Part shown: piece by piece, positions 48,801 through 59,224 of the stretch
Position numbering within the stretch: position 1 is the first letter of the stretch
How the letters are laid out: the number at the start of each line of letters is the position of its first letter
DNA from: Rhynchospora pubera
Lineage: Eukaryota > Streptophyta > Magnoliopsida > Poales > Cyperaceae
NCBI GenBank assembly: GCA_028095005.1
Contig: CM051460.1
Location: forward strand, 149,787,461-149,851,460
Direction of reading: 5' to 3'
Length of the DNA stretch: 64,000 nt
Notes under the pieces: generated by a model
What the model saw: only the letters and a program-made list of their open reading frames with translations
Told to the model about the DNA's origin: nothing
Database searches by the model: none
Position numbers and translations under genes: made by a program

Positions 48801-49489
48801 GATATTATACGTTCAATTTGGGATCATACCAGACACACCACAAGTACATAGGCAAAAAAAGTCTAGGGAATTGAGCTAGATTACATTTGAATGCAGAGGG
48901 ACTAAAAATGAAAAAAAAAATGGTGAGAATGATAAATTCATCATGTGATTAATCAGGGATGCGCCATTGCTATAAAAGATACCCTCTCCTAGCATTAAGA
49001 TTAGGCGATCAAGTAGATAAAACAAATCAGTGTACTAAGATCTTAAATATTCTGTGCAAGATTCAAGTAATTAACCCAATTAAACATCACAATCAAATGA
49101 TAAGACATCACCAGACTATAAAATGACATTGTAATGGCGTAACAAGCATCCCTGTACATGCTTAAGTACTATCCAAATCCTAATTCTATATGAAATCAAG
49201 CTCTCACAAGTAAAGATAAGCTATAGAATCACACAACATCCCCAACAGAAGTATCAATCACGAAATTTGAATTGACTTGACTACAAGAAAATTACTCAAC
49301 AATACTAGCACATCAGCTTACAATCTTGAACTACTCTTATCCAATGCAAACTTCATCAAGAACAAATGAAAAAAAATAAAAAAGAAATTACACCTGTACC
49401 TGGTTAAGGGTCTCTTCGGCCGCCTTCCGCTCCTCCGGTACATGGCTAAGAGCCGCACGAAGCACCACAGCTAGACTTGGCAGATCCAT
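39291..49489 (-). CDS. SAD2: Importin beta-like protein SAD2 (IPO7/IPO8 type)
   Basis: Twenty-one minus-strand exons: 49489-49400, 48570-48347, 47925-47770, 47424-47262, 46671-46487, 46331-46158, 45188-45043, 44948-44825, 44730-44550, 44336-44177, 44091-44050, 43740-43622, 43443-43242, 42955-42824, 42381-42278, 41979-41800, 41458-41319, 40921-40782, 40326-40178, 39909-39786 and 39463-39291. Phases sum to 3108 nt (1035 aa). It is a nuclear transport receptor with an N-terminal importin-beta domain (about residues 20-105) and helical HEAT-like repeats. Two acidic blocks lie near the C-terminus: EADTEEEEEEEADMGDAEDG (about 905-925) and DSDDDSDDDFDEDEE (about 944-958). Family strings include RKSWGWWKVKKWTIHILNRL and EMAPYAIGLCQNL. 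Arabidopsis SAD2 affects ABA and drought responses and small-RNA loading. All introns are GT-AG except intron 10, whose donor is GC. Confidence 0.93.
42773..42809. repeat. (GA)n microsatellite in importin intron 14
   Basis: About eighteen GA units on the plus strand, read as CT in the gene. The repeat starts about 13 bases after the splice donor of exon 14 (GT at 42823-42822). Confidence 0.9.
45695..45946 (+). mobile_element. RTE-like LINE 3' fragment in importin intron 6
   Basis: On the plus strand the segment reads ETVNETRKNAMYL, like the C-terminus of plant RTE-type LINE proteins. It is followed by a stop and then by cctaccccaactcgtttggg and a TTG/ATT-rich end, the usual 3' end of such elements as I recall them. 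It is heavily truncated and no TSD was found. It lies antisense in intron 6 (46157-45189). Confidence 0.6.
47061..47215. repeat. 155-bp inverted-repeat element in importin intron 4
   Basis: The ends GCAATGTTTTGAATACCATA and the complement of GCAATGTTTTGAATATCAAA are inverted repeats. The centre carries ctggccggaataccag. No clear TSD was found. It has no coding capacity. Confidence 0.65.
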
Positions 49490-49706
49490 GGCGAAATCTA
49501 GGGGTATGGTCTAGAGCGATCGGATTGCCCCTCTAGGGTTTTTCTTTTTTTTTATTGGTTTTTTTTTCTGGGGGCGATGGAGAGAGTAGTGGATACTGAA
49601 GAGAGAAAAAAAAAATGAGCCTTATTATTGGCTCCTTTCAGGTCTTCGCTAGAGAGAGAGACATCAGAGAGAGAAAGGATGGAGTATTTAACCCTAGGGT
49701 TTGTTC
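49490..49706. promoter_or_regulatory. Importin (SAD2) 5' leader / proximal promoter
   Basis: This is the interval between the SAD2 start codon and the TSD of a Mutator-like element. It is rich in T on the plus strand near 49540-49570 and has gagagaga blocks at 49590-49680. No TATA box was assigned with confidence. Confidence 0.4.
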
Positions 49707-49907
49707 GGAACTGCATCTTCTGGATGGCCATCCATGATGGTTTTCGATCTCAGCCGTCTGATTTAATCTCAATGGCTATAGATGCCCCGTGCATGATACC
49801 TGGATTGATAGGCCCGAAAAGATCTAACCGTTGAGATTAAATCGGACGGCTCGGATCGAAAGACGTCCACTGGATGGTTGAATACAACCATCCAGAGATA
49901 CTCTCCC
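49707..49907. mobile_element. 201-bp inverted-repeat element, family C (Mutator-like)
   Basis: A perfect 10-bp TSD, gggtttgttc, lies at 49697-49706 and 49908-49917. The ends GGAACTGCATCTTCTGGATGG and the complement of GGGAGAGTATCTCTGGATGG are related. Inner arms tctgatttaatctcaa and gagattaaatcggac are complementary. It sits 218 bp upstream of the SAD2 start codon. A relative lies at about 56095-56300. Confidence 0.83.
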
Positions 49908-49917
49908 GGGTTTGTTC

Positions 49918-50488
49918 AGCTTGTGCGCCTCCCTGCACCTTGTCTATTGCGTATATCATGAGCTGATCAATTGCTTCTTTATGGGCCGTCCGATTTAAAG
50001 CAAAAAAATATATGTTTTTTTTTTTTTACGAGAATCGTAGAGCGGCTCCGTGCTGTAATTATGATATTTTTTTTCATTATTATGTAATATTTTTAATCAT
50101 TATTTTCTTGATGAATTTCATATTATTTTTTATCTTTTATAGTATTATTTGTGAGATCAACTTCTACGTTATACATAGATAGAGTAATCTTTGCAATTGC
50201 GACATTGAAGATGCTCCTCACACTGTCACAATGTTTTCAAAAATAAAGAAGAACATGCTCTTAACATTTACACAGCGATTACAATTAATGATGGTGTACT
50301 TTTAACAGCATTGTCTCTTAATAGCGAAAAATTATTTTATGAAAATAAAATTATTGCAATTAAGAGACAAATAATCTTAGCAGTCTTAATTGTCAAGATT
50401 TTTTCATTTGTCGCGTAGACAAGCAATTATTCCTAATTAATTTCATATCATTCATCTTGCAATTTTAATTGTGAAAGGATTCAGTTAA
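49918..50488. other. AT-rich intergenic DNA
   Basis: No gene or element was recognised. It lies between the 49707 and 50492 elements. Confidence 0.4.
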
Positions 50489-50491
50489 CAT

Positions 50492-50659
50492 GGCCTTTGT
50501 TTGGATGGGGTTGGAAGAAGGAAGAAGGAAGAAGGAAGAAGGAAAAAGGCAAAAAAAAAATTATAAACAATCCAAACTCTTCACAAAGTTACACACTTCC
50601 CAATACTTCTTCCCACTTCTTCCCTTCTTCCCTTCTTCCCACACCTATCCAAATGCACC
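50492..50659. mobile_element. Short MITE, family B
   Basis: The ends are GGCCTTTGTTTGGAT and atccaaatgcacc, with a 3-bp duplication cat (50489-50491 and 50660-50662). The left half has gaagaaggaagaagg repeats and the right half has the shared core ttacacacttcccaatact. Confidence 0.78.
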
Positions 50660-51264
50660 CATGGATGTTTGTGCCAGTGACAACTTGAGTTCGGATTTGA
50701 TAAATTCTAGGAGCATATCTATATTTTTCACCTGCAAAGTAAAACCAAGTATTGAAGCGATAATTATAATTCACTCGCAGGCATACAAAGGCATTTGCTA
50801 GTTTAGCAATCTCTATAAAAAGAGACATTTTCACCGTGAATAGGATTTTTAGTCCGTTTTTGAGTACTTGTCATTTGTCAATCATAATCGTTCGTAATTA
50901 AAAATAATAATAATTTGTATATTTAACTTGTTCAGAGGTTTTGCACTTTTGCCTGATAAAAATGTTGACTTTTAATTATCCAATAACTTATCTTATTTGT
51001 TATTCTACTTTTTTCCCCTTATTCAGTTGATCCTAATAAAAAATAGTTCATAATTAAACCCACCCTAAAAAATTTCTTGTTATATAGCGAACCGACTGGA
51101 TTGTCCAAAAATTTTAACTCGGCTGCCCTGGGACATAAGGTATCTATATTAACAGATCCTTCGGAATTAATTAAGTCGTACTGATTCAGGTATTAACCTT
51201 TTTTATTGCAATTATTTAGGTTTCTAAGTTTGACTTGCTTTCTGATCTTCTCAAAAATGATAAA

Positions 51265-51452
51265 GGCTCTGTTTGGATACGTCGAGAATAAAGTAGGAAG
51301 AAGGAAGAAGGGAAGAAATTTATTGGAAAGGGGTAAATTTATTGGGAAGTGTGTAACTTTTGTGAAGAGTTTGGATGGTTAGAAATAAATTTATTGGTAA
51401 AAAGTAGTTATTCCTTATTCCTTATTTCGGAAAGAAACCATCCAAACAGAAC
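51265..51452. mobile_element. Short MITE, family B
   Basis: The ends are GGCTCTGTTTGGAT and atccaaacagaac, with a 3-bp duplication aaa on both sides. The core is in the reverse orientation (aagtgtgtaacttttgtgaa). It is followed by a direct repeat of gtagaacaaagaaaatatag at 51440-51490. Confidence 0.72.
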
Positions 51453-51573
51453 AAAGAAAATATAGAGTAGAACAAAGAAAATATAGAGACTGATCTACTT
51501 CTTTCCGTCTTTGTTATATTTTGTTCCGGTGGATGGGACTCTTCTGTTTAGGTATGGAAGAGGAAATAATTTG

Positions 51574-51626
51574 TTTGCTATTATGGACGGAAAGAAAAAA
51601 GCTATTATGGACGGAAAGAAAAAAGA
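51574..51626. repeat. 24-bp tandem duplication
   Basis: Two perfect copies of the unit gctattatggacggaaagaa plus aaaa lie side by side at about 51577-51624. No gene context is present. Confidence 0.75.
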
Positions 51627-51723
51627 AGCGCGTACTATTTGCACGAATATATTTAATTATTTATCTAAAGTATATTCATATAGCCAGACTGATTTTCTAT
51701 TTCTACTGTAGTCAGAGGAGAGA

Positions 51724-51914
51724 GCCGTAGCTCGTCTGCTCGTGAGCTAACCTGTACTCGACTCAAAAAAAAAAAAATTCGGTTGTAATGATATTAAATA
51801 ACAAAAGTATTTCTAACTCGGGTCAAGTCAACTCGAGTTACAGCCAAGTCGAGTTTGAGTTGTTTCTAACTTACTCGAACTCAATTCGTATATAAGTACA
51901 ACTCTAACTTCAGC
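51724..51914. mobile_element. CTCGAG-rich element fragment
   Basis: The stretch shares aagtatttctaactcgggtc, caactcgagttacagc and gagtttgagttgt with the right half of the 54198 element and ends in a similar string. It is probably a deleted member of that family. No TSD was found. Confidence 0.6.
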
Positions 51915-52563
51915 GCAATACTCATAGTCATAGCTTGTGCCGTCTACGTGGAAAGTTTTTGTATGATTTGTAAAACATTGATCATCCTATGTTTTTTTTT
52001 CTAAAAAAAAAAGATAAGATGTACTTATTTCGAAAATAAATGTACGTCACAAAACACCTTCACCTGAATTTCGAACTCGCAACCGCTGCTGAAGGTGTGT
52101 TGCTATTTGCCACTATGCCGAGAATTAGTTCTCATCATATAATACAATTGATTCATGTTTGTAATCTAGAATCATGTTTCAATATTCAATTTAAATGACT
52201 CGATGCAATCTAATACTGAAAAATTCATTGAAAAGTAAATATATCTTCTCTTTCTCGTTTCTACATAAAGAAAAACTACAGATTGGATAACATATAATTT
52301 TTGAATCAATGAATTTTATATTTATATAAAAGATGTATAAATTTGGTCGCGACAAGATTTTATACTGAATATTTATGATATGATGTTTGAATTTGAAAAA
52401 TAAAGATTCGTATCCAAAGCTCTGCCTGATCAATGTTTCGCGAAGCATCATGCAGCTCATGTTACGAATATCCAATGATCGATATATACAAGTTATTATC
52501 ATTTTATTTTGTATTTTTAAAGTTATTTTATTATTCTAAAAATACGTAGTACATACTTGGATT

Positions 52564-52779
52564 ATTAATAGTATCAATATTCTTTTTTTGAGGAAAAGGC
52601 CCGTAGGCTTAATATTTTATTAATAAAAATCTTACAATCAATATTACATATCTATATACATTTTTTTTATTTACGACATCATACAATATCAATCCAAACA
52701 ACTAACTTATAATATACACATAAAAACACACATAAGCAAATAAACTATAATTACATTCCATTAATAGTATCAATATTCT
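52564..52779 (-). mobile_element. 176-bp truncated LINE tail with 20-bp TSD
   Basis: A perfect 20-bp TSD, attaatagtatcaatattct, lies at 52564-52583 and 52760-52779. The insert (52584-52759) starts with a T run on the plus strand, so the element is on the minus strand and ends in poly(A). The adjacent string gaggaaaaggcccgtaggct resembles a plant non-LTR 3' end. Confidence 0.85.
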
Positions 52780-52981
52780 AAAATCGTATCAATTAGTATC
52801 TATTAGTAATTCGATTCATATTTACATTTTCTGAATTTCCTTATCATCAGTAGCTACATGTGCAAATTTTCGCTACTATTTCCGATTGAATAATCAATCT
52901 GAAATTTGAAATCAATCATTTTTTTTTTCTTTGTTCGTGTCAGTTTCTGAACTTTAGACAAACACTAGTTGCATGGCAGAC

Positions 52982-54035
52982 CCGTGATTTTTTTAAACCG
53001 AAAAAACAGAAAATGTTATTTTAATATAAAACCTGCGACTGCGACTGAGTAAATTAGAGGAATGAACATGTCAGGACGCAGGTAGCCTGCGCAGGTTCTG
53101 ACGGCGCCATTGCCAGTAGCGCGGGCATGGCAAAGCCATTGGCAGTGGCGTGGGCATTTTTTAAATTCGCAACTTTTGAAAAGCCTGAATCTGGCTGAAC
53201 ACATTCAATAGACTTTCAGGCTTGTACAGTCTAGGTGGGTGAATTGAAAGCGGTACATCACAGAAAGTAAAAGAAGTCAGAAGATTATAATCTGCGTAAC
53301 ACGCCATATAATTTTTTTTAGTATAGTGAAAATTTAAAAAATAATTATCATACTAACTTTCAAATACTGATTTATATATTGATTCTGAGAAAGAGGAGTG
53401 ATATTTATAGTCCACACACGCGCCAATGTCATTGGCTTCCTTAGCAGGAATCGATACACGCGCCAATACCATTGGCTTTGTTAGCAGGAATCTAGTCAGT
53501 AGTCACATTACAATTTACAAATAGAATCTTTCTAGGCTGCGAGCCTGCGACTTTGCTTTTCAGCTTTACTACTTTTTTTTTTGATCACTCAGCTTTACTA
53601 CCTTTACTCTCTCTCTCTTTGACTTTTCAAGTTTCATTTTATTTTGAATAAAGAAGGCCCGACATTTAATATTTTTTAAAAAATCCATTCATTTCGAGTC
53701 TCAACAATATTCGGGCTTGTGCTGCTGTGCACAAAGACCAGTCCCAATAAATGCACTTAAACAAAATCTAATTCAACAATATTATACATGATTAAAGACA
53801 GTGTGCATGCGCCAGTCAGATTGGCTTGGGCAGGATATGCCCGCGCCACTGCCAATGGCTTTGCCATGCCCACGCCACTGCCAATGGCTTTGCCATGTCC
53901 GCGCCACTGCCAATGGCGCCGTCAGAACCCGCGCAGGCTACCTGCGCCCTGACATGTTCATTTCTCTAATTTACTCAGTCGCAGGTTTTATATTAAAATA
54001 ACATTTTCTGTTTTTTCGGTTTAAAAAAATCACGG
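52982..54035. mobile_element. 1.05-kb foldback Mutator-like element
   Basis: A perfect 9-bp TSD, atggcagac, lies at 52973-52981 and 54036-54044. The terminal inverted repeats are about 175 bp and nearly identical by eye. The outermost roughly 60 bases (from CCGTGATTTTTTTAAACC) show no mismatch; the left arm then has one extra 6-base unit, gcgact. Inner arms carry a unit of about 30 bp containing gccattggcagtggcg, once or twice on the left and three times on the right. The two open frames in the arms are mirror images of each other and are not genes. A 16-base poly(A) insertion lies inside at 53573. Confidence 0.93.
53560..53601. mobile_element. 16-bp poly(A) retro-insertion with 13-bp TSD
   Basis: The string tcagctttactac occurs at 53560-53572 and 53589-53601. 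Between the copies lie only ten T and gatcac. It resembles a target-primed insertion of a bare LINE 3' tail, nested in the foldback element. Confidence 0.6.
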
Positions 54036-54197
54036 ATGGCAGACTGATTGCACGAATGATTAATAATATCGAAAAAGAACAGGACAAAACATTATCATGA
54101 CACGAGATTGAACACTATTTAGTCAAATAATAAGTTGTTCTCGATCCCTTAAAGAAAAAGTTGACAAGTATTATTATTATTAAGTATTAACTAAGGG

Positions 54198-54825
54198 TAG
54201 GGGTGAGCAAAAAACTCGTAAGTCGTGAGCTAACTCGAACTCGACTCAGAAAAGCTCGATTGCAACTCGAGCCAACGGAACTCGAGTTGGAAGAACTCGA
54301 GCTGAACTAACTCGGTTGGTTAACGAGTCGAGTTTGAGTTGAAGTCAACTCAGCTCGCAACTCGTGAGTTGACTCGTGACATAATAAATTTATATTTCAA
54401 ATATATATTATTAACATAATTTATGAGTACTAAAAATTTATAAATTAATAAAAATAATATTCTTCTTCTATATTTATATTTTAGATAATATTACATATGA
54501 TAGATTGAGTTTCAAGACATATTTTGTTTCAAAACAATAAAAAGAATATAAAAGACAACAATTTTATTTCTTACAATATTGTATATGTCAAAAACATTTA
54601 ATACTAAAATAACATATGAATTAAATAAATAAAAATTTAAAGGATATATGTTTATTTCAAGCTAGCTCGTGAGCCCACGAGCTAGTTCGAGTTTGGGATG
54701 AGTCGAGTTTGAGCTAGCTTACAAAACTCGAAAGTATTTCTAACTCAGCTCAACTCAACTCGAGTTACAGCTGAGTTGAGTTTGAGTTGTCCCCGAGTCG
54801 CTCGAACTCGGCTCATATACAGCCC
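54198..54825. mobile_element. 628-bp CTCGAG-rich Mutator-like element
   Basis: A perfect 10-bp TSD, taactaaggg, lies at 54188-54197 and 54826-54835. The ends TAGGGGTGAGCA and the complement of GGGCTGTATATGAGC are related. Both arms are packed with aactcga/ctcgagtt palindromes and gctcgtgagc motifs around an AT core. It begins 153 bp after the TSD of the 52982 element. It has no ORF. Confidence 0.85.
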
Positions 54826-54835
54826 TAACTAAGGG

Positions 54836-55897
54836 CAGCAATAATCTCATCGACCGACATAGCCAAAATGGAGGGACACGCTCAAATTTATACAAACCGT
54901 TAGATCTTGATCCGACGATTATTAGGCATCTCTTAATTTCACCGTGGTTTTGACGAGTCAAAGCAATAATAAATAAGCATACGAACATTTAATGCGGGTG
55001 CTATATCCCAAATTCCCAATTTCCAAACCCAGGAAAGTTGGAACAGTGTTTCAGCCTTTCAGAGGAACAAAATGTCTGATATTCTCCCGGTCAGTAGAGA
55101 GCACCAGAAGGTGCCGTATACTTACAGCCACAGAAAACTCAGAACGAGTAATTATATGCCCCTTATAGCTTGTCCGGGGTTCTTATCTTACGGGCAAAAC
55201 CTCCATGGGCCCCACAAGTCGGTAAATTGATTGTTATCCAAAATTATGTTTCCCAGGTCGACCCGCGTTTAGAAAAGAAGAGGAGTCAGGCGCCTGGGCT
55301 ACTTTAGACCGCTGCTAACGATGTGATGATTGCATCCGTTGAGATTGAATCAGACGGTGGATAGAAAAAGGCTCTCGCCGCATGTGCCTCGGATTTGGCG
55401 GCTGACAGCCGCTCGTGCAAGGTTTGGGTCTCAGAGTGGATCCTAGAACCGAGAGAAAGAAGCCGGGAAAGTTTGCGTAGACTTGGTGTGCGTTTTAGTT
55501 TGCGCGCCGTGATGAAATTTGGTGGTTGGGAAGATGATAATTTGATAACCTACTTGGGTGAGAAATATTGGTATGCACTCGGATACTGAATTAGCTTGAC
55601 AGGGAACACAGTAGACAAGATTTTTGAGAGTCGTTTTCGATTTTTTAAGTCCAAGTTGGCTAGCACGCCGTTGATCACTCGAGATTGAAAGGTTCAACTC
55701 ACCTAATTCGAAAGAAAGATTCGAGTTGCAATTTTTGTTTCAGGATGTCCAGTGGTTAATTCTAAGGTAAAGCAGTTTGAAAATTATGGGCGGTGGCAAT
55801 CCTTCAAAAAGAAAATAAAAAAAATTATTGGCGACTGTATGACTGGAGTAAATGTTAAGTTTTACAAACTATAAAATATTCTCGACCTGCTATTAAA
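54836..55897. other. Intergenic DNA without a supported gene
   Basis: Bases 54840-55590 are GC-richer than their surroundings. A 53-codon frame starts at the ATG at 55072, and a 64-codon frame occupies 55395-55589; neither is recognised and no splice-linked partner is evident. The string atccgttgagattgaatcag at about 55337 resembles the family C interior. Confidence 0.35.
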
Positions 55898-56054
55898 GGG
55901 TGCGTTTGGATAGGTGTGGGAAGAAGGGAAGAAGGGAAGAAGTGGAAAGAAGTATTGGGAAGTGTGTAATTTTGTGAAGAGTTTGGATTGTTTATAATTT
56001 TTTTTCTTCCCATCTTTCTTCTTCCTCTTCTTCTTCTCTCATCCAAACGCACCC
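55898..56054. mobile_element. Short MITE, family B
   Basis: The ends are GGGTGCGTTTGGAT and atccaaacgcaccc, with a 3-bp duplication aaa (55895-55897 and 56055-56057). The core is in reverse orientation relative to the 37262 copy. Confidence 0.85.
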
Positions 56055-56094
56055 AAAAATATCATTATTACAATATTCGCGTTAATATATATGT

Positions 56095-56300
56095 TGGGAA
56101 AAAGTATCATCCGGATGGTTTAATACAACCACCCAGTGAATGTCTTTTGATCCGATCCATCCGATTTAATCTTAACGGTTAGATTTTTTCGGACTTATCA
56201 ATTCTGGTATTATGTACGGGGCATCTATAGCCGTTGAGATTAAATCAGACTGCCGAAATAAAAAACTTCCAGTGGATGGCCATCCAGAGATACAGTTCCT
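56095..56300. mobile_element. Inverted-repeat element, family C, second copy
   Basis: The right end is the complement of GGAACTGTATCTCTGGATGG, and the interior holds ggcatctatagccgttgaga, matching the 49707 element in the opposite orientation. The left end is worn and no TSD could be fixed. Confidence 0.7.
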
Positions 56301-56848
56301 AATATATTGATATGTATGCTTCGTTTGATTGTGCTATAAATTTTAATTTTAGTACTAGGTCGGTTTAATCTAATTAAACTTTGATTTGCATTTGATTGCT
56401 ACAATTTATATTTATACGAATCATATAATTTTATTCGGACTAATTTTGGTTCAATTTGAGTCAAACTATAAAAGTATTCTCTACAAAATAAAAAGATTTT
56501 TGTTAAATTATTTTCTGTAGTACTAGTACGTCATTATTAATGTTTGATATTCATCTTTTTTTTTTTAATGTATCTCAATAAAATCACGCCTAAATAACTT
56601 TGTAAGGAGTCGATGCTCGTTACTTCTGTGCTGGACTTATTGCTAAAATTTATAAATACTTAGAATAATATTCACTCTAATTTGCCAAACAATAATAATT
56701 TTTTGGATGCTCTTTTTTTTCTTAAAAGACAAAAAGAGTGGAAGACCCAAGGCAGGATAGGTCTGTTGTGAACAGATCTTTGTCAAATTCTGTACTTAGT
56801 TATTATAATATTAATGTTCGAATATTTATGAAACTAAAAAAGCTTATT
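56301..56848. other. AT-rich intergenic DNA
   Basis: Nothing beyond low-complexity sequence was recognised. Confidence 0.4.
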
Positions 56849-56851
56849 CTA

Positions 56852-57011
56852 GGGTGCGTTTGGATCGTTGGAAAAAAGAAGAAGAAGAAGAAGAAAGAAG
56901 AAGAAAAAAAATTATAAATAATTCAAACTCTTCATAAAGTTACACACTTTTCAATATTTCTTCCCACTTCTTTCCTTCTTCCCCTCTTTCCACACCTATC
57001 CAAACGCACCC
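56852..57011. mobile_element. Short MITE, family B
   Basis: The ends are GGGTGCGTTTGGAT and atccaaacgcaccc, with a perfect 3-bp TSD cta (56849-56851 and 57012-57014). It is closely similar to the 37262 copy in orientation and in its aag-repeat. Confidence 0.87.
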
Positions 57012-57014
57012 CTA

Positions 57015-58102
57015 GATAGTAAGTTGGAAGGACAAATTGTCCGCACCGCCCATATTCTGACCCCGGCATGTAGGGAGAAAATAAAATAAAAAAATGAAAA
57101 ACGTGCCAACATTTAGGGGAAAAGGAACTCCATTCCTGTCTTAGGATAGTCTTTTTTTTCCAGTCAAAACCATGGATCCATAGGAAAAGGTGGGATAGAG
57201 AATTTGTCTTTCCCATGTATCTTCCAAAACAAAGATTCCGATATGTAAAAATTAAAAAATATATATTATATAAACTATATTCGGAAATAATTACAGTATT
57301 CCTTCCTCTCTATAAATTTTTACTTTGTAATCATTTCTTATAATATTAAAAATACCATTTAATTCCAAGTTTTTTGTGTTGAATCTTGTGAGGTGAGAAT
57401 ATATTTTTAAGGAACTCTTGAGTGCTAACCATATTGTTCCGTTGAAAAAGCTCAAACGAACCATACAAATGGTTATTGTTGCATTTTTTTTTAACATCAT
57501 GTAGAAGTTAAAAGCCTTTTTTTTTTGAATCACCAGAAGGAAAAAAAAAAAAAAAAACTGTTCCGTCTATGACTATTTTTCCTGGTTTTGGTGCAGCTAT
57601 CTCTGTAGCTTTGGACCTACACTGTTGCTACCTTTCTTGTGGTCCCCAGAAAATTAGTTGCTTGATGGGAACTCTCAATAATCTCTTCCATTGATTATTC
57701 AGTTCATCAGTTTAGTCTTTTAGCGAGAGGTTGGCTATTCAGTACTCTGTACATATACAGTGTACTCTGAAGTCTAAATTTTACATCCCCCAAAAAATTT
57801 ATCCTTTCTGCTGGGACTTTGAACAGACATTACAGTCGCATTTCTCTATTTCCCTCATGAATCTTTGTTACATTACATGTGTTGGTATAGTAAGCTTTTA
57901 ATTTGTAAACAAAAACACGTGCCTTAAGTTCTGGAATCACAGTATCAGGTGCGTAAAAAAATAGAATGCACAGTGCCATGTTATGAGCACTGTTTTCACT
58001 GTTATGTCCGCTGTGTCTTTTCTGTTGGGGGAACTAATTGTTTTTGTTTCATGTGCAACTGACAATTCATGTCGCAGCTTAAATATGTTTCTTTGCTTAA
58101 AG
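57015..58102. other. Intergenic DNA without a supported gene
   Basis: No recognisable gene is present. An A18-type run occurs at about 57540-57557. Confidence 0.4.
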
Positions 58103-58158
58103 GGTGTATCCAGTGACGGAGCCAGAAAATTTTATTATAATGGGGTTCACTAATTTTT

Positions 58159-59003
58159 AGAGCTAGCAATACAAGTCGAGGTTGAGCGAGCTAACATGAC
58201 AAGGCTTGATTTGAAATGCATCGAATTATGTTGAATCGAGTTTTTTGAACACGAGCCGCAATCTAGCCTAGCTATGCGCCATCGATTATTATACTTTTTA
58301 TATATAAGCAAGAAAATTACAAACTAATTAATATTTATTATCTTCTAGATAATTTATATATATAAAATAATAATTTTTTATCATGATACTTTGAAAAAAG
58401 TTAGTATTTATATTAAAAAATAAATGGGAGTGGCTAGTGTCAAACATATAGGCACATACACTTGTCTAACATGATAAAATTTTAATTTTTAAGATTAGAA
58501 TGGTCGATCCAAACCACTCAAATTGTTCTAAGTTATAAAATCTCCATAGAGACCAAATTTTATATTTTTTCAAAATTTTTTTCCTGTTTTTTGAATTTTT
58601 ATAATATACTCAATCTAAAAATTATGAACTCTCCAATTTTAAAAATTCGAAAAAAAATAGTTAGAAAATTTGAAAAAAAAAATATAAAATTTGATTTTCA
58701 AGAATATTTGAATATAGAGATCATATTGAGCGGTTTGAATCAGTCGTTTGAAATTTTTATGGTCGACATCTGAATCATATTTGATGTCTTATATATTTGA
58801 TTCTAGCATTATTCAAAATAAATATATTATATATCAAATTAAATATTGAATGTTACAAATAAAGATAATAAAATTACATATCTAGTTCTTTCAAGTAAAA
58901 TTCGAATGAGTCAAATTAATTACGAGCCAAAATCAAATGAGTCAATTTCGAAAAAATTGAATTGATCTCAAGCAAATCACGATCATGATTTTTTTCCACC
59001 TCT
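58159..59003. mobile_element. Mutator-like element nested in hAT element
   Basis: A 10-bp TSD with one mismatch, actaatYttt, lies at 58149-58158 and 59004-59013. The ends AGAGCTAGCAATACAAGTCG and the complement of AGAGGTGGAAAAAAATCATG are related. The arms carry gagc/ctcg motifs related to the 54198 family. It contains the 58426 element. Confidence 0.7.
58426..58814. mobile_element. Foldback MITE, family A, copy nested two deep
   Basis: A perfect 9-bp TSD, aaaataaat, lies at 58417-58425 and 58815-58823. The ends GGGAGTGGCTAGTGTC and the complement of GAATAATGCTAGAATC fit family A. The arms are complementary around an A/T core. Confidence 0.87.
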
Positions 59004-59224
59004 ACTAATCTTTCCAAAAAACCTCACAAACAATTGCATAAAAAAAATATGTATGGGTTCAACAATGAAAATAACATAAATATTTATGGGGTTCAAATAG
59101 ATTATATATGTAATAAATTTGTATTTTTTTAACAATCAATATTCATCTTTAATAACATTATTTTAAAAAATAGGGGTGACATTGACACCCCTATCTTGAA
59201 TTTAGATCCGTCCCTGGGTGTATC

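Larger units (their letters stand above)
58111..59216. mobile_element. hAT-like non-autonomous element hosting nested insertions
   Basis: The ends CAGTGACGGAGCC and the complement of CAGGGACGGATCT carry a perfect 8-bp TSD, ggtgtatc, at 58103-58110 and 59217-59224. CAG-type ends with 8-bp TSDs are the hAT signature. Most of its length is a second element (58159-59003) that was inserted into it. It has no transposase. Confidence 0.88.

Noticed and set aside
52030..52140. Possible SINE on the minus strand (box-like gagttcgaaattc)
   Set aside because: The A- and B-box matches are poor and no TSD was found.
53016..54001. Two similar proteins on opposite strands (at 53016-53204 and 53801-54001)
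   Set aside because: They are the mirror-image arms of the 52982 foldback element, not a gene pair.
55072..55233. 53-codon frame starting ATGTCTGATATTCTCCC
   Set aside because: Short, unrecognised and with no supporting exon.
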